Shown here piece by piece: positions 1 to 11,716 of a DNA stretch of 56,592 nucleotides (position 1 is the stretch's first letter; each line of letters begins with the position of its first letter). Source of the stretch: Branchiostoma floridae (taxonomy: Eukaryota; Chordata; Leptocardii; Amphioxiformes; Branchiostomatidae); NCBI RefSeq assembly GCF_000003815.2, contig NC_049983.1:2047406-2103997 (forward strand), written 5' to 3'. Below the pieces are notes generated by a model. The model was not told the origin of the DNA and did no database searches. It saw nothing but the letters and a program-made list of their open reading frames with translations. A program made the position numbers and the translations under genes.

Positions 1-165
1 GGGAGAAATAAATGGACTGATCAGGCAGCTCTGTTGCATATAAGCCACACATTGTGTTGTGACCTACGAAATTAGTGAATTGTAGGTGGTGCAACTTGAA
101 CTTCAGTTGTGCAACATAGTTTTATCCCCAGGTTGCACACTGGCTCAGAAAAGTATTTTGTACAC

Positions 166-224
166 TGATTCAATTTGAATTTTGGAATTCCAATGTAAAT
201 TACATTGGAATTCCAATTGAATCA
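166..224. repeat. Near-perfect inverted repeat
   Basis: The arms read TGATTCAATT...GGAATTCCAATGTAA and the reverse complement, with about 8 extra bases in the left arm. The transcript would fold into a long hairpin. It may be the core of a small MITE; no target duplication was identified. Confidence 0.7.
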
Positions 225-897
225 GCGCCTAGGGGCAGCAATTAAAATCAACATACAACCTGTGTTACAGGATAGACCAGCTCCAAAACATAAACAGTAG
301 CTTGCGTACCAGGCGATGATGATGGTTACGGGTTAACAAACGCGTAAGTAGCTTAGACTAACCGTATTTAAAAGTCGCCATAATTTTGTGACTGTTGGAT
401 CAAGGGATCATTACACGTGCACTGAAGATCAGTCAAAATGGCGGCTAGCTGGCCCAAATGATTTCACAACAACAACAAGTTACAAATTCACAGGCAACCT
501 CCTTGGTCAAACACTTCAGCTTAAATTGGTATTTTGAAATTAAAACCAGACGAAGCCCTACTTGGTACGAAATGATCTCACATACAAGGACTAGCAGAAT
601 GGAAGTTTCAAATTATGCATGTAACGTTACGACTTAATTTAGTGTAAAATGCTTTAGCTTGCGCAAACTATAGTTTACCACACGGCTGTTTACAAATTTA
701 TCCCATAAGGCATTCTCATGCCCAATCTCGCTACACGAAGGTGACCAGATCAACCTTCAGCATTTCCTACGACAAAAAAACATCGAATTACCTCGATGAC
801 TGGTTCTTATTTTGGCAAAAGAACGTGCGACATTCAGGCCGAGCTGTAAGCTGCCCTCCCCACGTTGTTGTGATGACCTCTAATGAACTTTGATACG

Positions 898-920
898 TGA
901 CGTCATTTCAGGTAACCAAT
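898..920. promoter_or_regulatory. CRE-like palindrome plus CCAAT box
   Basis: TGACGTCA (898-905) is followed 10 bases later by CCAAT (916-920), a pairing common in animal promoters. No exon could be attached on either side, so this is only a candidate promoter for something not recognised here. Confidence 0.2.
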
Positions 921-1959
921 CACAGCTTATGTAACACGACACGCCCTGATTACACCACCTTGACACCCCCAGATGTTTTGTTCATTTTTCGGAAATTCGG
1001 ATCCCAAAGTTTCGAGCAGAAATTATTGGGGGCTAATTGGGTATTTGTTGGTCCCAAATTATTTTAGGCGTTCTCTACTTCTCTAGCGTTTGTATAATTT
1101 TGAAGTCTCAGCAACACTGCGCGAGATCGCGCGAGAGTTGGATAATCTTGAGTGGCATGTGCTCTCCGACTGGATTTTTCCGGCTCTTGTTTGATTGTTT
1201 GTCATGTTTGCTGTCTTCGCAAACAAAGGTTTTGTTACCTTCTCTAGAGGGTTATGTTTTCGGTAGTGTTTGTGAAACATTACGTCTCACGGTGTATATA
1301 ATATATGTTTGTTTGTTTGTGGACTGAGAGCATCACTCGAGATGGCCTGGATGGATAGTTGATGTCACTGAGGTTTTGCTGAGGTCTTGATTTTGGGCCC
1401 CCAGTGACTAGGTTACGGTACTGCAGCTGAACCTCCGGTTTTGATATCTAGAGATCTGGGTAAAGTATAATGGTCATTTTTGAGTGGTAACCATTAGCTC
1501 TTTTAACGGAGTCTCAGTAAGTAGTGTATGTTTATTAGGCCCCATAGCCTCTTTTTCCCGTTACAAATATATCTAATGTCGCACGGACTAGTTAATCATT
1601 ACAGCGTATTCTGACGATCACGTGCACCTCCATATAAAAGAGCATATGAATTTTATATCGTATCTAAAATTACTATCGCTCGTATCTTAGATAAATCACT
1701 TGAAAAGATTTTCAGACGGCAGATTATAATTTACTGCAATTAAAAGTAAGCTTGCCTGTAGATACAGCAGCGTAAAAAGTAACCAGGACGAGGTGACGAT
1801 ACCTTATTTACCATCCCCATCTCGACCTTAATTACTGAACAATATATACCTGGACCAGACGCCTTCTTGTAGTAGCAGGTGATATGCAGGTAAGAGACCG
1901 GTATTCAATAGCAAATTACCATAGCAAAATCATAAATTGAGGCTGAGCTCAGAGATAAA

Positions 1960-2034
1960 TTTAAGTTCGCGGGATGGCGCTACCGCGAAATTAAAATCAC
2001 CGCGAAAAGTCCTTTTCACACTACCGCGAAATTA
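1960..2034. repeat. Fragment of CCGCGAAATTAAAA repeat family
   Basis: Contains CTACCGCGAAATTAAAATCA, CCGCGAAAAGTCCTTTT and a second CTACCGCGAAATTAA. The same phrases occur in the better preserved copy near 18480-18715, so this is a truncated copy of that interspersed element. Confidence 0.65.
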
Positions 2035-2243
2035 ACTCTGTTTACGTTCCTTTGAAAACAACATCAACCAACAGAGCAAAAGCTACGACAGTCCGTGCAT
2101 AATGCTCCCATGCATTATGTTTCAAAGGAACTATGCAAGAAAAGGGCGTCGGCATTCAAAAGTTGAGAATAAAGGCGAAATGAAACATTCATCATTATAT
2201 TTCAGCCATACATAGTATGGTGAAATATATTGCATTCGTCATG
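2035..2243 (+). promoter_or_regulatory. Distal 5' flank of gene 1 (paralogous copy A)
   Basis: This stretch (CGTTCCTTTGAAAACAAC..., GGCATTCAAAAGTTGAGAA, AAAGGCGAAATGAAACATTC) matches 9951-10130 upstream of the decayed signal-peptide exon and ~47340-47420 upstream of the third signal-peptide exon. In those copies it lies a few hundred bases from the start codon; here 6.5 kb of Helitron-like repeats separate it from the exon at 8921. It therefore looks like gene 1's original upstream region. Confidence 0.6.
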
Positions 2244-5200
2244 TTTCTTCTTCTTCTTTCTTTCTCCTGTCAAATCTTCAAAGTGATTCATCTCAGCCGT
2301 TCCTTGACCGAATGACCTGAAATTTGGCACAGGGGTAGAATGGGCCAATACCTTGATGCTTTTTCTCAGTTTTTTCATATCTGCCTCTAAAATGATTTTA
2401 TTGAGATTTTTTGGTCAATTTTAGACCAAAACTGTATATTTTGGCCCCTGTACCCTGGTATTACAACCAAATGAGCTGAAATTTGACAGAGATGTGCCTT
2501 GATAATGCCCCCATATAAATTCAATAACACTTTTGGTGTACAGTACAACAAAATGCTTATTTTTGCGATTTTTTGACCAATTTTTGACCAAAAAAGGACA
2601 CTTTTGGCTCCTGTACCTTGGTATTGCAACCGAATGAGCTGAAATTTGACACAGATGTGCCTTGATAATGCCCCCATATAAATTCAATAACACTTTTGGT
2701 GTACAGTGCAACAAAATGCTTATTTTTGCGATTTTTGGTCAATTTTTGACCAAAAAATGACACTTTTGGCTCCTGTACCCTGGTATTACAATTAAATGAC
2801 CTGAAATTTGGTATAGATAGGCATTAGATACTTGGTAACAAGATTCAAGTAGAATTTTGGACATAAACAACTTTAAAATGATTAATTTTGGCACTTTTCT
2901 GAGGGGAAATTTGTTTTCTTTTGGCCTCCTGACGTGACCTTCCGTGACCCCGCACAGAGCCACACCTGTGCGCGTCAGCCGGAGAGTTAATTGAAATGGG
3001 GCCTCATGATCCCGTATATAGCAGTGTTCCCGCCAGGGGGATCGAAGCCCGCCTAAGGCTCTCGCATTTTAGACTATTCAGAAGGCTTTATATTGTATCA
3101 GTTCTTAGTTCTCAAGGCACTTTACACGACTTTCCTATATAGGCTACAAAAGTCTTCAGCAAATTGAAGTTGGTAGCCTCAAAAACGGAAGAAAAGGGGC
3201 ATATCCATGATAATCGCAGCAGTCACTTAACTTCTCTTCAGGAGTTTAGCGTAACACTATTTCAGGTCAAACCGTCAAAGGCAACTAAAAACAAACTTTA
3301 AAGTTACTGAGTTCAACAGTACTTATAACTTGTTATCCGAAGTTGAAACGCTAGCGATGGTATTTTCGCTGCGCTGTTAGCTCCGTGCGACTGTTGTTGA
3401 CGGTCTTATAACGGTATATTTTGCACCCCTGTACCCTGGTATGAGTAACATTTGGTATGGATAGGCATAAGATAGTTGGTAAGATGATCCAAGTAAAATT
3501 TTTGGCATAAAGTACTGTAAAAGGCTTAATTACAGCACTTTTTTAGGGGAAATTGGTTTTCTTTCGTTCTCCATGCCATGACCTTTCGGACGTTCACCCC
3601 ACAGAGCCGACATCTGCATCTGCGTCTAGCCGGCAGGAAGAGTTAATTCAATTAATGGTTCTGCCAATCAGTGAAGAGGAAAGCGAAGGCTAATTAATAT
3701 TCATAAGCGGGACCACACAATACGTTAACTTGAAGACTCAGGCCGTACAGACTTCTCGCCAGGATTTTTTCAAAGCGTCGGACAGGGGTCCGGGGGCCGC
3801 CGAATGTCCCCGGCGGGGTCCAGGGGCAGGGCCACTGTGGGGGGGGACCCAGGTGGGCGAAGCCCCCCCGGAAGCTCTTGCATTTTAGACTATTGAGAAG
3901 GCTTCTTTTATCAGTTTTTTTTAGGGCCATATCTACGATAATCGTAGCAGTCACTTACTTCTCTTCAGCAGTTTGACTTTAAAATATTTCGGGTCAAAGC
4001 TTCAAAGACAACTAAAACCTCATAAACCACAAACTTTACTTAGCTCAGCAGTATACAAAAATATTGTACGGGTTGCCATCCTTAGATGAAGCGCTTATTT
4101 ATAGCGCTAGTATCTTCGCTGCGCCGTTAGCCGCCGTGCGACTTTTGTTGACGGTCTGATATCCCTACGTCGCCGCCTCGCTGATATTCCCACGGACATG
4201 TTTCAAGAAAAATACCCAGCAAAAAAACGCTGTTCTGCGTCAAATTCTATTCTATAAAACATGTGGGACTCAGTGTTACAGTCTGAATATTTTGTAGAAG
4301 CACCGCTGTAGGAAAGAAGGTCCAAGCAATGTAAAACATCACGTAGCATGATGTTCGCTGTCAACCGTTGTGGCACACAGCACATGACTGTTTGAAACTC
4401 TAAGTCTAATCAACAGCCGTGTTTGATTGATAGCCGGCGGTCCTTTGATGAAGTCGGCGAAAGGTGCGTTAGTTAGAAAATCTGCGTTTAGTTTTGATAC
4501 GTAATTATAAGTTAGACAGTGGCGAGAATGATTATTTTCTCATCAATATTTCTCTTCAGAATTATTTGAACTTAATTGTACATCTAAACAATTGGCTTAC
4601 CTGTGCAATGTTTATATGATTAATGATCAGTGTACTGAAATCATGTGTAACGTATGGCTCCTAGTCAATAGATCAGCATTTTCTCTATAGTGACCACCTG
4701 TCTATATTGGCCACATTTCCTAGTGCTGTTGTTGTTTGACATAAACTTTGAACATTTAAATTGTAAGTAACTTTAAACTGCCAGAGTTTCAGCCCAATAA
4801 AACACTCTCAGCGCCAGGGTATGAACAGACTGACCAGACAGACGAAAATAAATCCTCGAACAAGGTTCAATCGTATCTTCCGGGTCTGGCAGGAAGTTGT
4901 TAAACTAAAATAAGAATAGGCTCGATGGCTGATTGCATACAAAGTAAAACAGTTAACAGTTTTACAGCTTGAAGAAAACAAACGCTCCTACAGTACCTGC
5001 ACCTGCTTGATTATTATTAAATCGTATGCCCTACTTGAATAAAAAAAGTTCACTGCAATAATAAATGTACCCACATTACAAGGAGCTTATACTTTTTTAA
5101 ATTTACACCTAGTTATCGTACTGAAAATTGTTAATGACATTACATGAAGTCATTCAACAATTTTCAGTCATGATGAAAATTTTCTGAATGGAAGGTGTGA

Positions 5201-5406
5201 TTATTGTCATTTTCTGAAAAATAGAAGCAAGCTCTGTTTTTACCTGGAATCAATTCACAATACCAGTCCACTTTGGGGGATAATGTACTGTTAAGAGTAT
5301 GTTCCATTTTTGCGCAGGGGTGATTTGGAACAGTCCAATGTTGCGTGGGAAGGGGTATGGCTGAAATATGCTGTATTTGCTCTTAAGCAAATGTCGGCCT
5401 TTCTAG
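2244..5406 (+). mobile_element. Helitron-like non-autonomous repeat, unit 1
   Basis: About 3.16 kb. The 5' part is a TTC-rich start followed by ~162-bp tandem repeats. The middle has two related ~0.8-kb halves sharing CATTTTAGACTATT. The 3' end has the hairpin ATTTGCT-CTTA-AGCAAAT (5375-5392), exactly 10 nt, CTAG (5403-5406), then a host T. A short hairpin 10-12 nt before a terminal CTRR, with insertion before T, is the known Helitron 3' signature. No Rep or helicase frame is visible, so it is non-autonomous. The exact 5' boundary in the TTC tract is uncertain. Confidence 0.7.
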
Positions 5407-8400
5407 TATTCGTAATGTTTCTTCTTTCTTCTTCTTCTTTCTCCTGTCAAATCTTCGAAGTGATTCATCTCCGCCGTTCCGGGACCGAATGACCTGAAAT
5501 TTGGCACAGGGGTAGAATGGTCCAATACCTTGATTCTTTTTTCTCAGTTTTTTCATATCTGCCTCTAAAATGATTTTATTGAGATTTTTTGGTCAATTTT
5601 AGACCAAAACTGTATATTTTGGCCCCTGTACCTTGGTATTACAACCAAATGAGCTGAAATTTGACAGAGATGTGCCTTGATAATACCCCCATATAAATTC
5701 AATAACACTTTTGGTGTACAGTACAACAAAATGCTTATTTTTGCGATTTTTGGACCAATTTTTGACCAAAAAAGGACACTTTTGGCCCCTGTACCCTGGT
5801 ATTACAACCAAATGAGCTGAAATTTGACAGAGATGTGCCTTGATAATGCCCCCATATAAATTCAATAACACTTTTGGTGTACAGTACAACAAAATGCTTA
5901 TTTTTGCGATTTTTTGACCAATTTTGACCAAAAAAGGACACTTTTGGCTCCTGTACCTTGGTATTGCAACCGAATGAGCTGAAATTTGACACAGATGTGC
6001 CTTGATAATCCCTTCATATAAATTCAATAACACTTTTGGTGTACAGTGCAACAAAATGCTTATTTTTGCGATTTTTGGCCAATTTTTGACCAAAAAAGGA
6101 CACTTTTGGCTCCTGTACCCTGGTATTACAATTAAATGACCTGAAATTTGGTATAGGTAGGCATTAGATACTTGGTAACAAGATTCAAGTAAATTTTTTG
6201 ACATAAACAACTTTAAAATGATTAATTTTGGCACTTTTCTGAGGGGAAATTTGTTTTCTTTTGGCCTCCTGACGTGACCTTCCGTGACCCCGCACAGAGC
6301 CACACCTGTGCGCGTCAGCCGGAGAGTTAATTGAATCAAAGACCTAGCCAATCAGCGAAGAGGAGGCCAAAGGCTAATTAATATTCATAAGCGGGGCCTC
6401 ATGATCCCGTATATAGCAGTGTTCCCGCCAGGGGGAGCGAAGCCCGCCTAAGGCTCTCGCATTTTAGACTATTCAGAAGGCTTTATATTGTATCAGTTCT
6501 TAGGGGCATATCTATGATAATCGCAGCAGTCACTTAACTTCTCTTCAGGAGTTTAGCGTAACACTATTTCAGGTCAAACCGTCAAAGGCAACTAAAAACA
6601 AACTTTAACGTTACTGAGTTCAACAGTACTTATAACTTGTACGAAGTTGAAACGCTAGCGATGGTATTTTCGCTGCGCTGTTAGCTCCGTGCGACTGTTG
6701 TTGACGGTCTTATAACGGTATATTTTGCACCCCTGTACCCTGGTATGAGTAACATTTGGTATAGATAGGCATAAGATAGTTGGTAAAATGATCCAAGTGA
6801 ATTTTTTGGCATAAAGCACTGTAAAAGGCTAAATCACAGCACTTTTTTGGGGGGAAACTGGTTTTCTTTCGTTCTCCATGCCATGACCTTTCGGACGTTC
6901 ACCCCACAGAGCTGACATCTGCACCTGCGTCTAGCTGACAGGAAGAGTTAATTCAATTAATGGTTCAGCCAATCAGCGAAGAGGAAAGCGAAGGCTAATT
7001 AATATTCATAAGCGGGACCACACAATACGTTAACTTGAAGACTCAGGCCGTACAGACTTCTCGCCAGGATTTTTTCAAAGCGTCGGACAGGGGTCCGGGG
7101 GCCGCCGAATGTCCCTGGCGGGGTCCAGGGGCAGGGCCACTGTGGGGGGGGGGGGGGGGTAACCCCCCCGGAAGCTCTTGCATTTTAGACTATTGAGAAG
7201 GCTTCTTTTATCAGTTTTTTAGGGCCATATCTACGATAATCGTAGCAGTCATTTACTTCTCTTCAGCAGTTTGACTTTAAAATATTTCGGGTCAAGCTTC
7301 AAAGACAACTAAAACATCATAAACAACAAACTTTACTTAGCTCAACAGTATACAAAAATATTGTACGGGTTGCCATCCTTAGTTGAAGCGCTTATTTATA
7401 GCGCTAGTATCTTCGCTGCGCCGTTAGCCGCCGTGCGACTTTTGTTGACGGTCTGATATCCCTACGTCGCCGCCTCGCTGATATTCCCACGGACATGTTT
7501 CAAGAAAAATACCCAGCAAAAAACGCTGTTCTGCGTCAAATTCTATTCTATAAAACATGTGGGACTCAGTGTTACAGTCTAAATATTTTGTAGAAGCACC
7601 GCTGTAGGAAAGAAGGTCCAAGCAATGTAAAACATCACGTAGCATGAAGTTCGCTGTCAACTGGCACACAGCACATGACTGTTTGAAACTCTAAGTCTAA
7701 TCAACAGCCGTGTTTGATTGATAGCCGGCGGTCCTTTGATGAAGTCGGCGAAAGGTGCGTTAGTTAGAAAATCTGCGTTTAGTTTTGATACGTAATTATA
7801 AGTTAGACAGTGGCGAGAATGATTATTTTCTCATCAATATTTCTCTTCAGAATTATTTGAACTTAATTGTACATCTAAACAATTGGCTTACCTGTGCAAT
7901 GTTTATATGATTAATGATCAGTGTACTGAAATCATGTGTAACGTACGGCTCCTAGTCAATAGATCAGCATTTTCTCTATAGTGACCACCTGTCTATAGTG
8001 GCCACATTTCCTAGTGCTGTTGTTGTTTGACATAAACTTTGAACATTTAAATCGTAAGTAACTTTAAACTGCCAGAGTTTCAGCCCAATAAAACACTCTC
8101 AGCGCCAGGGTGAACAGACTGACCAGACAGACGAAAATAAATCCTCGAACAAGGTTCAATCGTATCTTCCGGGTCTGGCAGGGAGGTGTTAAACTAAAAT
8201 AAGAATAGGCTCGATGGCTGATTGCATACAAAGTAAAACAGTTTAACAGTTTTACAGCTTGAAGAAAACAAACGCCCCTACAGTACCTGCACCTGCTTGA
8301 TAATTATTAAATCGTATGCCCTACTTGAATAAAAAAAGTTCACTGCAATAATAAATGTACCCACATCACAAGGAGCTTATACTTTTTTAAATTTACACCT

Positions 8401-8705
8401 AGTTATCGTACTGAAAATTGTTAATAACATTACATGAAGTCATTCAACAATTTTCAGTCATGATGAAAATTTTCTAAATGGAAGGTGTGATTATTGTCAT
8501 TTTCTGAAAAATAGAAGCAAGCTCTGTTTTTACCTGGAATCAATTCACAATACCAGTCCACTTTGGGGGATAATGTACTGGTAAGAGGATGTTCCATTTT
8601 TGCGCAGGGGTGATTTGGAATAGTCCAATGTTGCGTGGGTGGCGTGGGAAGGGGTATGGCTGAAATATGCTGTATTTGCTCTTAAGCAAATGTCGGCCTT
8701 TCTAG
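5407..8705 (+). mobile_element. Helitron-like non-autonomous repeat, unit 2
   Basis: A second, near-identical head-to-tail copy of unit 1, longer by roughly one extra tandem repeat plus a G-tract expansion at 7145-7160. Hairpin 8674-8691, 10-nt spacer, CTAG 8702-8705, then T. Its end lies only 215 bp upstream of the gene 1 start codon, so it could influence gene 1 transcription. High identity to units 1, 3 and 4 indicates recent amplification. Confidence 0.7.
5599..6351 (-). repeat. 162-bp tandem repeats giving a long spurious frame
   Basis: Phrases such as GAGCTGAAATTTGACA recur at about 5651, 5814, 5976 and 6136, a period of ~162 bp. Because 162 is divisible by three, the minus strand stays open for 250 codons as a repeated 54-residue unit. 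The protein is low complexity and resembles no family. The same array occurs at ~2460-2960 and ~53440-54010. I treat it as satellite-like DNA inside the Helitron-like unit rather than a gene. Confidence 0.75.
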
Positions 8706-8920
8706 TCTAAGTTTGAAATCTCAGGGCTTAAGCGCGTGTAAGAAACAAAGTATCAGAAAAGCGACAGACCAATTTCCTCTGCAGCAGGATGTGTCGAAAA
8801 AGCAAACACCAAGTTGACATTTCACGTATTTGCAAAACCTGGGACGGAACACGTTCATGTTGATGAAACTGTTAGCTGGCAACTTTGTACTGGCAAGTAC
8901 TAGTGACCGCGAATCACAAC
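8706..8920 (+). promoter_or_regulatory. Proximal 5' flank / 5'UTR of gene 1
   Basis: Matches 10237-10425 and ~47505-47683 closely, e.g. GACAGACCAATTTCCTCTGC, CCTGGGACGG, CACGTTCATGTTGATGAAAC, TACTGGCAAGTACT. Conservation in front of three signal-peptide exons suggests core promoter plus 5'UTR. No clear TATA box was found. Confidence 0.55.
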
Positions 8921-8972
8921 ATGTCGGCGTGGGTCTTCATGATTCTCGTATTCTGCTGCGTCATTCAATCAG
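8921..8972 (+). CDS. Signal-peptide exon, gene 1
   Basis: Starts ATG TCG GCG TGG and encodes MSAWVFMILVFCCVIQS, a short hydrophobic leader with a small residue near the expected cleavage site. It ends in phase 1 at TCAG|GTAGAT (donor GT 8973-8974). This ATG is supported because the start, reading frame and upstream DNA are conserved in two paralogous copies (10426, 47684). The leader has no recognisable family signature; it exports the following domains. Confidence 0.75.
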
Positions 8973-9950
8973 GTAGATCAACAAGTAAAGGTTTCGTGCA
9001 TAGTACTTTAGGCTTTAGGACACATTTCCAAACCCGGGGCCAGGCGCCGGGATGTTTTAAGAAACTAAGAATTAAAATGTATACCTAGAAATGTACACAT
9101 ACTATGCCCATGCATCTTATTGTGACATTTTGTATATTTTGATGTCTTTTACATCATTCTCTTGGCTCCCGAAAGCTACCCGACCGGGCCCCGGTTTAGA
9201 AATGTGACCTACGCTTACGATAGCGCTAGAAATGTCGTCCGATTCGAACGCAGCTTTATTAAACCAAACAAACAAAAGGTTCGACCAAGACCAAATGTTA
9301 ACGTTCAAACTCATGGATAAAACTCTACCACAGAGTACTAATATTTCAGGTTTGTAAAGCTAAGGGCACAACCCGCCGTACGTGTAAATACTACGGTGCT
9401 GTCTACGTATCAAAACGTGGGTAATCTTTTGGAATCCGTAAGTGGTAAGTACCGCCTCCTTACGAACTCGTAGGGAATCCGACTGGTGGAGAGGGGGCCT
9501 AACTAGCCAACGACACGACTGTAATGTTTAACAAGGTTTATGAAAAAAAATTAACGGGCAATTCGAAGGGTATTTTGCTCCTATTACGAGTTTTAGATGT
9601 TAATCTTATTCCATCCCTTGAGGAAAATCTTATTTCTATATAGACGGACATTAATTGGCATCGATATCATAGTAAATAATAAGTCTTTCCGCACGAGGAA
9701 GTAGGCTCAGGGTGTGAGAATCACAGGGTGGAATGATATAGCAGAACATGATGTCTAACGTAGACTTTGTTATGCTCTGAAACGATGATGGAAAACCATG
9801 ATTATCAACTAGATTGTTCTGACTTTCTGGTGGAGCAGAATTTTCAAGACTAAATTCAGTGTATTCTAACACTGTATCTTATGATCAGACCTGACTGTGA
9901 TGTATAGCTAGGAAGCTAAATCCTCTATAGGATTTATGAAGGGTCCCATT
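8973..9950. other. Intron 1 part, no gene seen
   Basis: Unique-looking intron sequence. ~9240-9320 matches the DNA after the third signal exon (~47790-47860: CGCAGCTTTAT, GACCAAATGTTAACGTT). ~9357-9490 carries a fragment of the GGGCACAACCCRCC repeat seen at 25410. ~9540-9900 resembles 49210-49690, supporting a large promoter/exon duplication. Confidence 0.6.
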
Positions 9951-10425
9951 ATTGCGTTCCTTTTCAAAACAACGACAAACAACAGATCAAATCATGACAA
10001 TCCGTTCATAATCCGTCCATGGGCTATGATAGTTTTTTTTTTAAACACACCATGGAGCAAGGGGGTGGCATTGAAAAGTTGAGAACAAAGGCATAATGAA
10101 ACGTTTCAAAATAATGCTTCTTCATCCAATAACAGAAGAAAAACCTTCAGGAACAACCAGTAGTGAGCATGCGGCGAAAGATTTTTGTACTCAGTGCAGT
10201 TTCAAGCGTGTAATCTAATCTTTAAAACCTGGCTGAAGCGTGTAAACAAACAAAGTGTCAGAGGAGCAACAGACCGATTTCCTCTGCAACAGGGTGTGTA
10301 AAAAAACGCGAGGTTGTCATTTCAGGTTTTTAAAGTACCTGGGACGGGCAGTTTCTTGAGCACGTCCATGTTGATGAAACTAGCTATTTATTTACTGGCA
10401 TGTACTGGTGAACGCGAATCAGAAC
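9951..10425 (+). promoter_or_regulatory. Paralogous 5' flank (copy B) without Helitron insertion
   Basis: Carries continuous counterparts of both 2035-2215 and 8706-8920, so it represents the arrangement before the Helitron-like pair entered copy A. It leads into the decayed signal-peptide exon at 10426. Confidence 0.6.
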
Positions 10426-10515
10426 ATGTCGGCGTGGGTCTTCATGATAGTCATATTTGGCTGCGTCATTCCATATATACAAACTGTACTAGATGGCACT
10501 ACAAAGTGTAGATAG
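10426..10515 (+). pseudogene. Decayed copy of the signal-peptide exon
   Basis: ATG at 10426 encodes MSAWVFMIVIFGCVI, almost the same leader as 8921. Where the other two copies have TCAG|GTARRT, this one reads ATTCCATATATAC and has no donor. The frame runs on to TAG at 10513-10515, giving a 29-residue hydrophobic peptide. The local splice-site region has been replaced by a short unrelated stretch (10480-10510), while homology resumes at GATTCGTTCAAAGCGC. It is probably a dead first exon, unless transcribed as a micro-ORF. Confidence 0.65.
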
Positions 10516-11572
10516 ATTCGTTCAAAGCGCAAAACGCCGTTATGTAATTTGCTTTCCTCCTCGTTAAACAAGGAATAGACAAACAAACGAGGTCCTCAAA
10601 CGACTTGTGAACGAATTAACTATCATCAAGTGTCTAAGCTATATATATATAAGACGGCATTTTTTCATAAAGATACAGCTAAAGTTTGTATGCACGACTA
10701 TTCCAAGAATGTAGTCGTTTTCGATCGTACGGCAATCGCACGACGTATGTGACCGTGCCATAACTTGATGTATTGTCGTGACATAATTTGCCGTAGCCAA
10801 AGTCTGCCTATTACACAGTAATCCTCGCTTTATTCTCTTCGGCAACCTTTCAAGGAATGTAGGACATATTTTCGACATTTACTCTCTTTCTGATGGCGAA
10901 ATCACACATCTAGTACTCTGTAGTTCTTCTCCTTGTGATTATCCCACAGATTGTATGATTATGTGCTCAACCTAGAATTACATTGTACAAATGGTCCGTT
11001 TCTCCAAGGAGCTTTTATCAGTTCTCACCATTACAATTAACCAAATTCTTCAACCATTGCTTCAAATTATGCGTTCTCCGTGTCCTACCTAAATCACTGA
11101 GGGAGGGAAATTAGGACTTGCACTTCAACCCCTCAGTACCCAAGTATTGTTGTTAATGACTTTTGTTTATATTTATTTTTCGGCCTTTCTCTCATCAATA
11201 GTAAACAACGTTTACCCTAACCCGGGAGCCTCAGCTCCCCCCCCCCCCCCCCTACTTTTGCCCCTCGCGGGGTCATTTGGGGGTATATATGCAGATGCAG
11301 ACGTTGGGGAGTGCAGTACGTTATATATATATTGTAGCACTACATTACCTGGTTTACTGTAGTTTGACCATCCAAAGTGTTTTATATATCAAAGGAAACC
11401 ATCGACAACGCTGTATAAACTCTCCCATCCTCTGCAAGTTGTTACTTACTGAACCAGCATGTTCCGGTCAATTTTGTGGTCGGGGGATTTAGACATGATA
11501 TTATATACTGCAACTGTCCAATATTCAATTTTACTCTATACCTAAACCTCGTTCTTAATCTTGCTTTTTTAG
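10516..11572. other. Intron/intergenic sequence, no gene seen
   Basis: Part (~10715-10780, CGATCGTACGGCAATCGCAC) resembles ~48100-48140 downstream of the third signal exon. A poly-C tract lies at ~11236-11252. No further domain exon was recognised. Confidence 0.55.
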
Positions 11573-11716
11573 GTTCCAGTTCAATGGATGAACTATGCGA
11601 AGCGACAGTGCAGGGGAAAAAATTAACCTACGTGTTTGTCGACAGCCCCATCTGCCAGGATCAAGGCACTTTACAGCCTAAGCCCGATCTCCAGACTACA
11701 GCCATGGATAAAAACG
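11573..11716 (+). CDS. Unknown exon of gene 1 (two cysteines)
   Basis: A good acceptor (CTTGCTTTTTTAG) precedes 144 nt that join the signal exon in phase 1 (G|GT) and end at AACG|GTTGGT, also phase 1. The codons read SSSMDELCEATVQGKKLTYV... then DSPICQDQGTLQPKPDLQ and continue to MDKN. Two cysteines could pair. I do not recognise a family. The donor is weak; an alternative donor at 11761 would be phase 0 and would not fit the kringle exon. It would form the N-terminus of the mature protein. Confidence 0.5.

Larger units (their letters stand above)
1..2034. other. Left flank without recognisable gene
   Basis: No domain-bearing exon was found on either strand; open frames are short and unsupported by splice sites. 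It contains a near-palindrome (166-224), a CRE/CCAAT pair (898-920), and near its right end a fragment of the CCGCGAAATTAAAA repeat family. Confidence 0.6.

Noticed and set aside
4203-4385. Small frames recurring at 4203, 7424, 51938 and 55220
   Set aside because: Identical because the repeat units are; no start context, splice signals or domain. Differences among copies include a frame-breaking indel.
5599-6351. Longest open frame in the window (250 codons, minus strand)
   Set aside because: It is four turns of a 162-bp satellite-like repeat inside the Helitron-like unit; the period divides by three and the protein resembles nothing.
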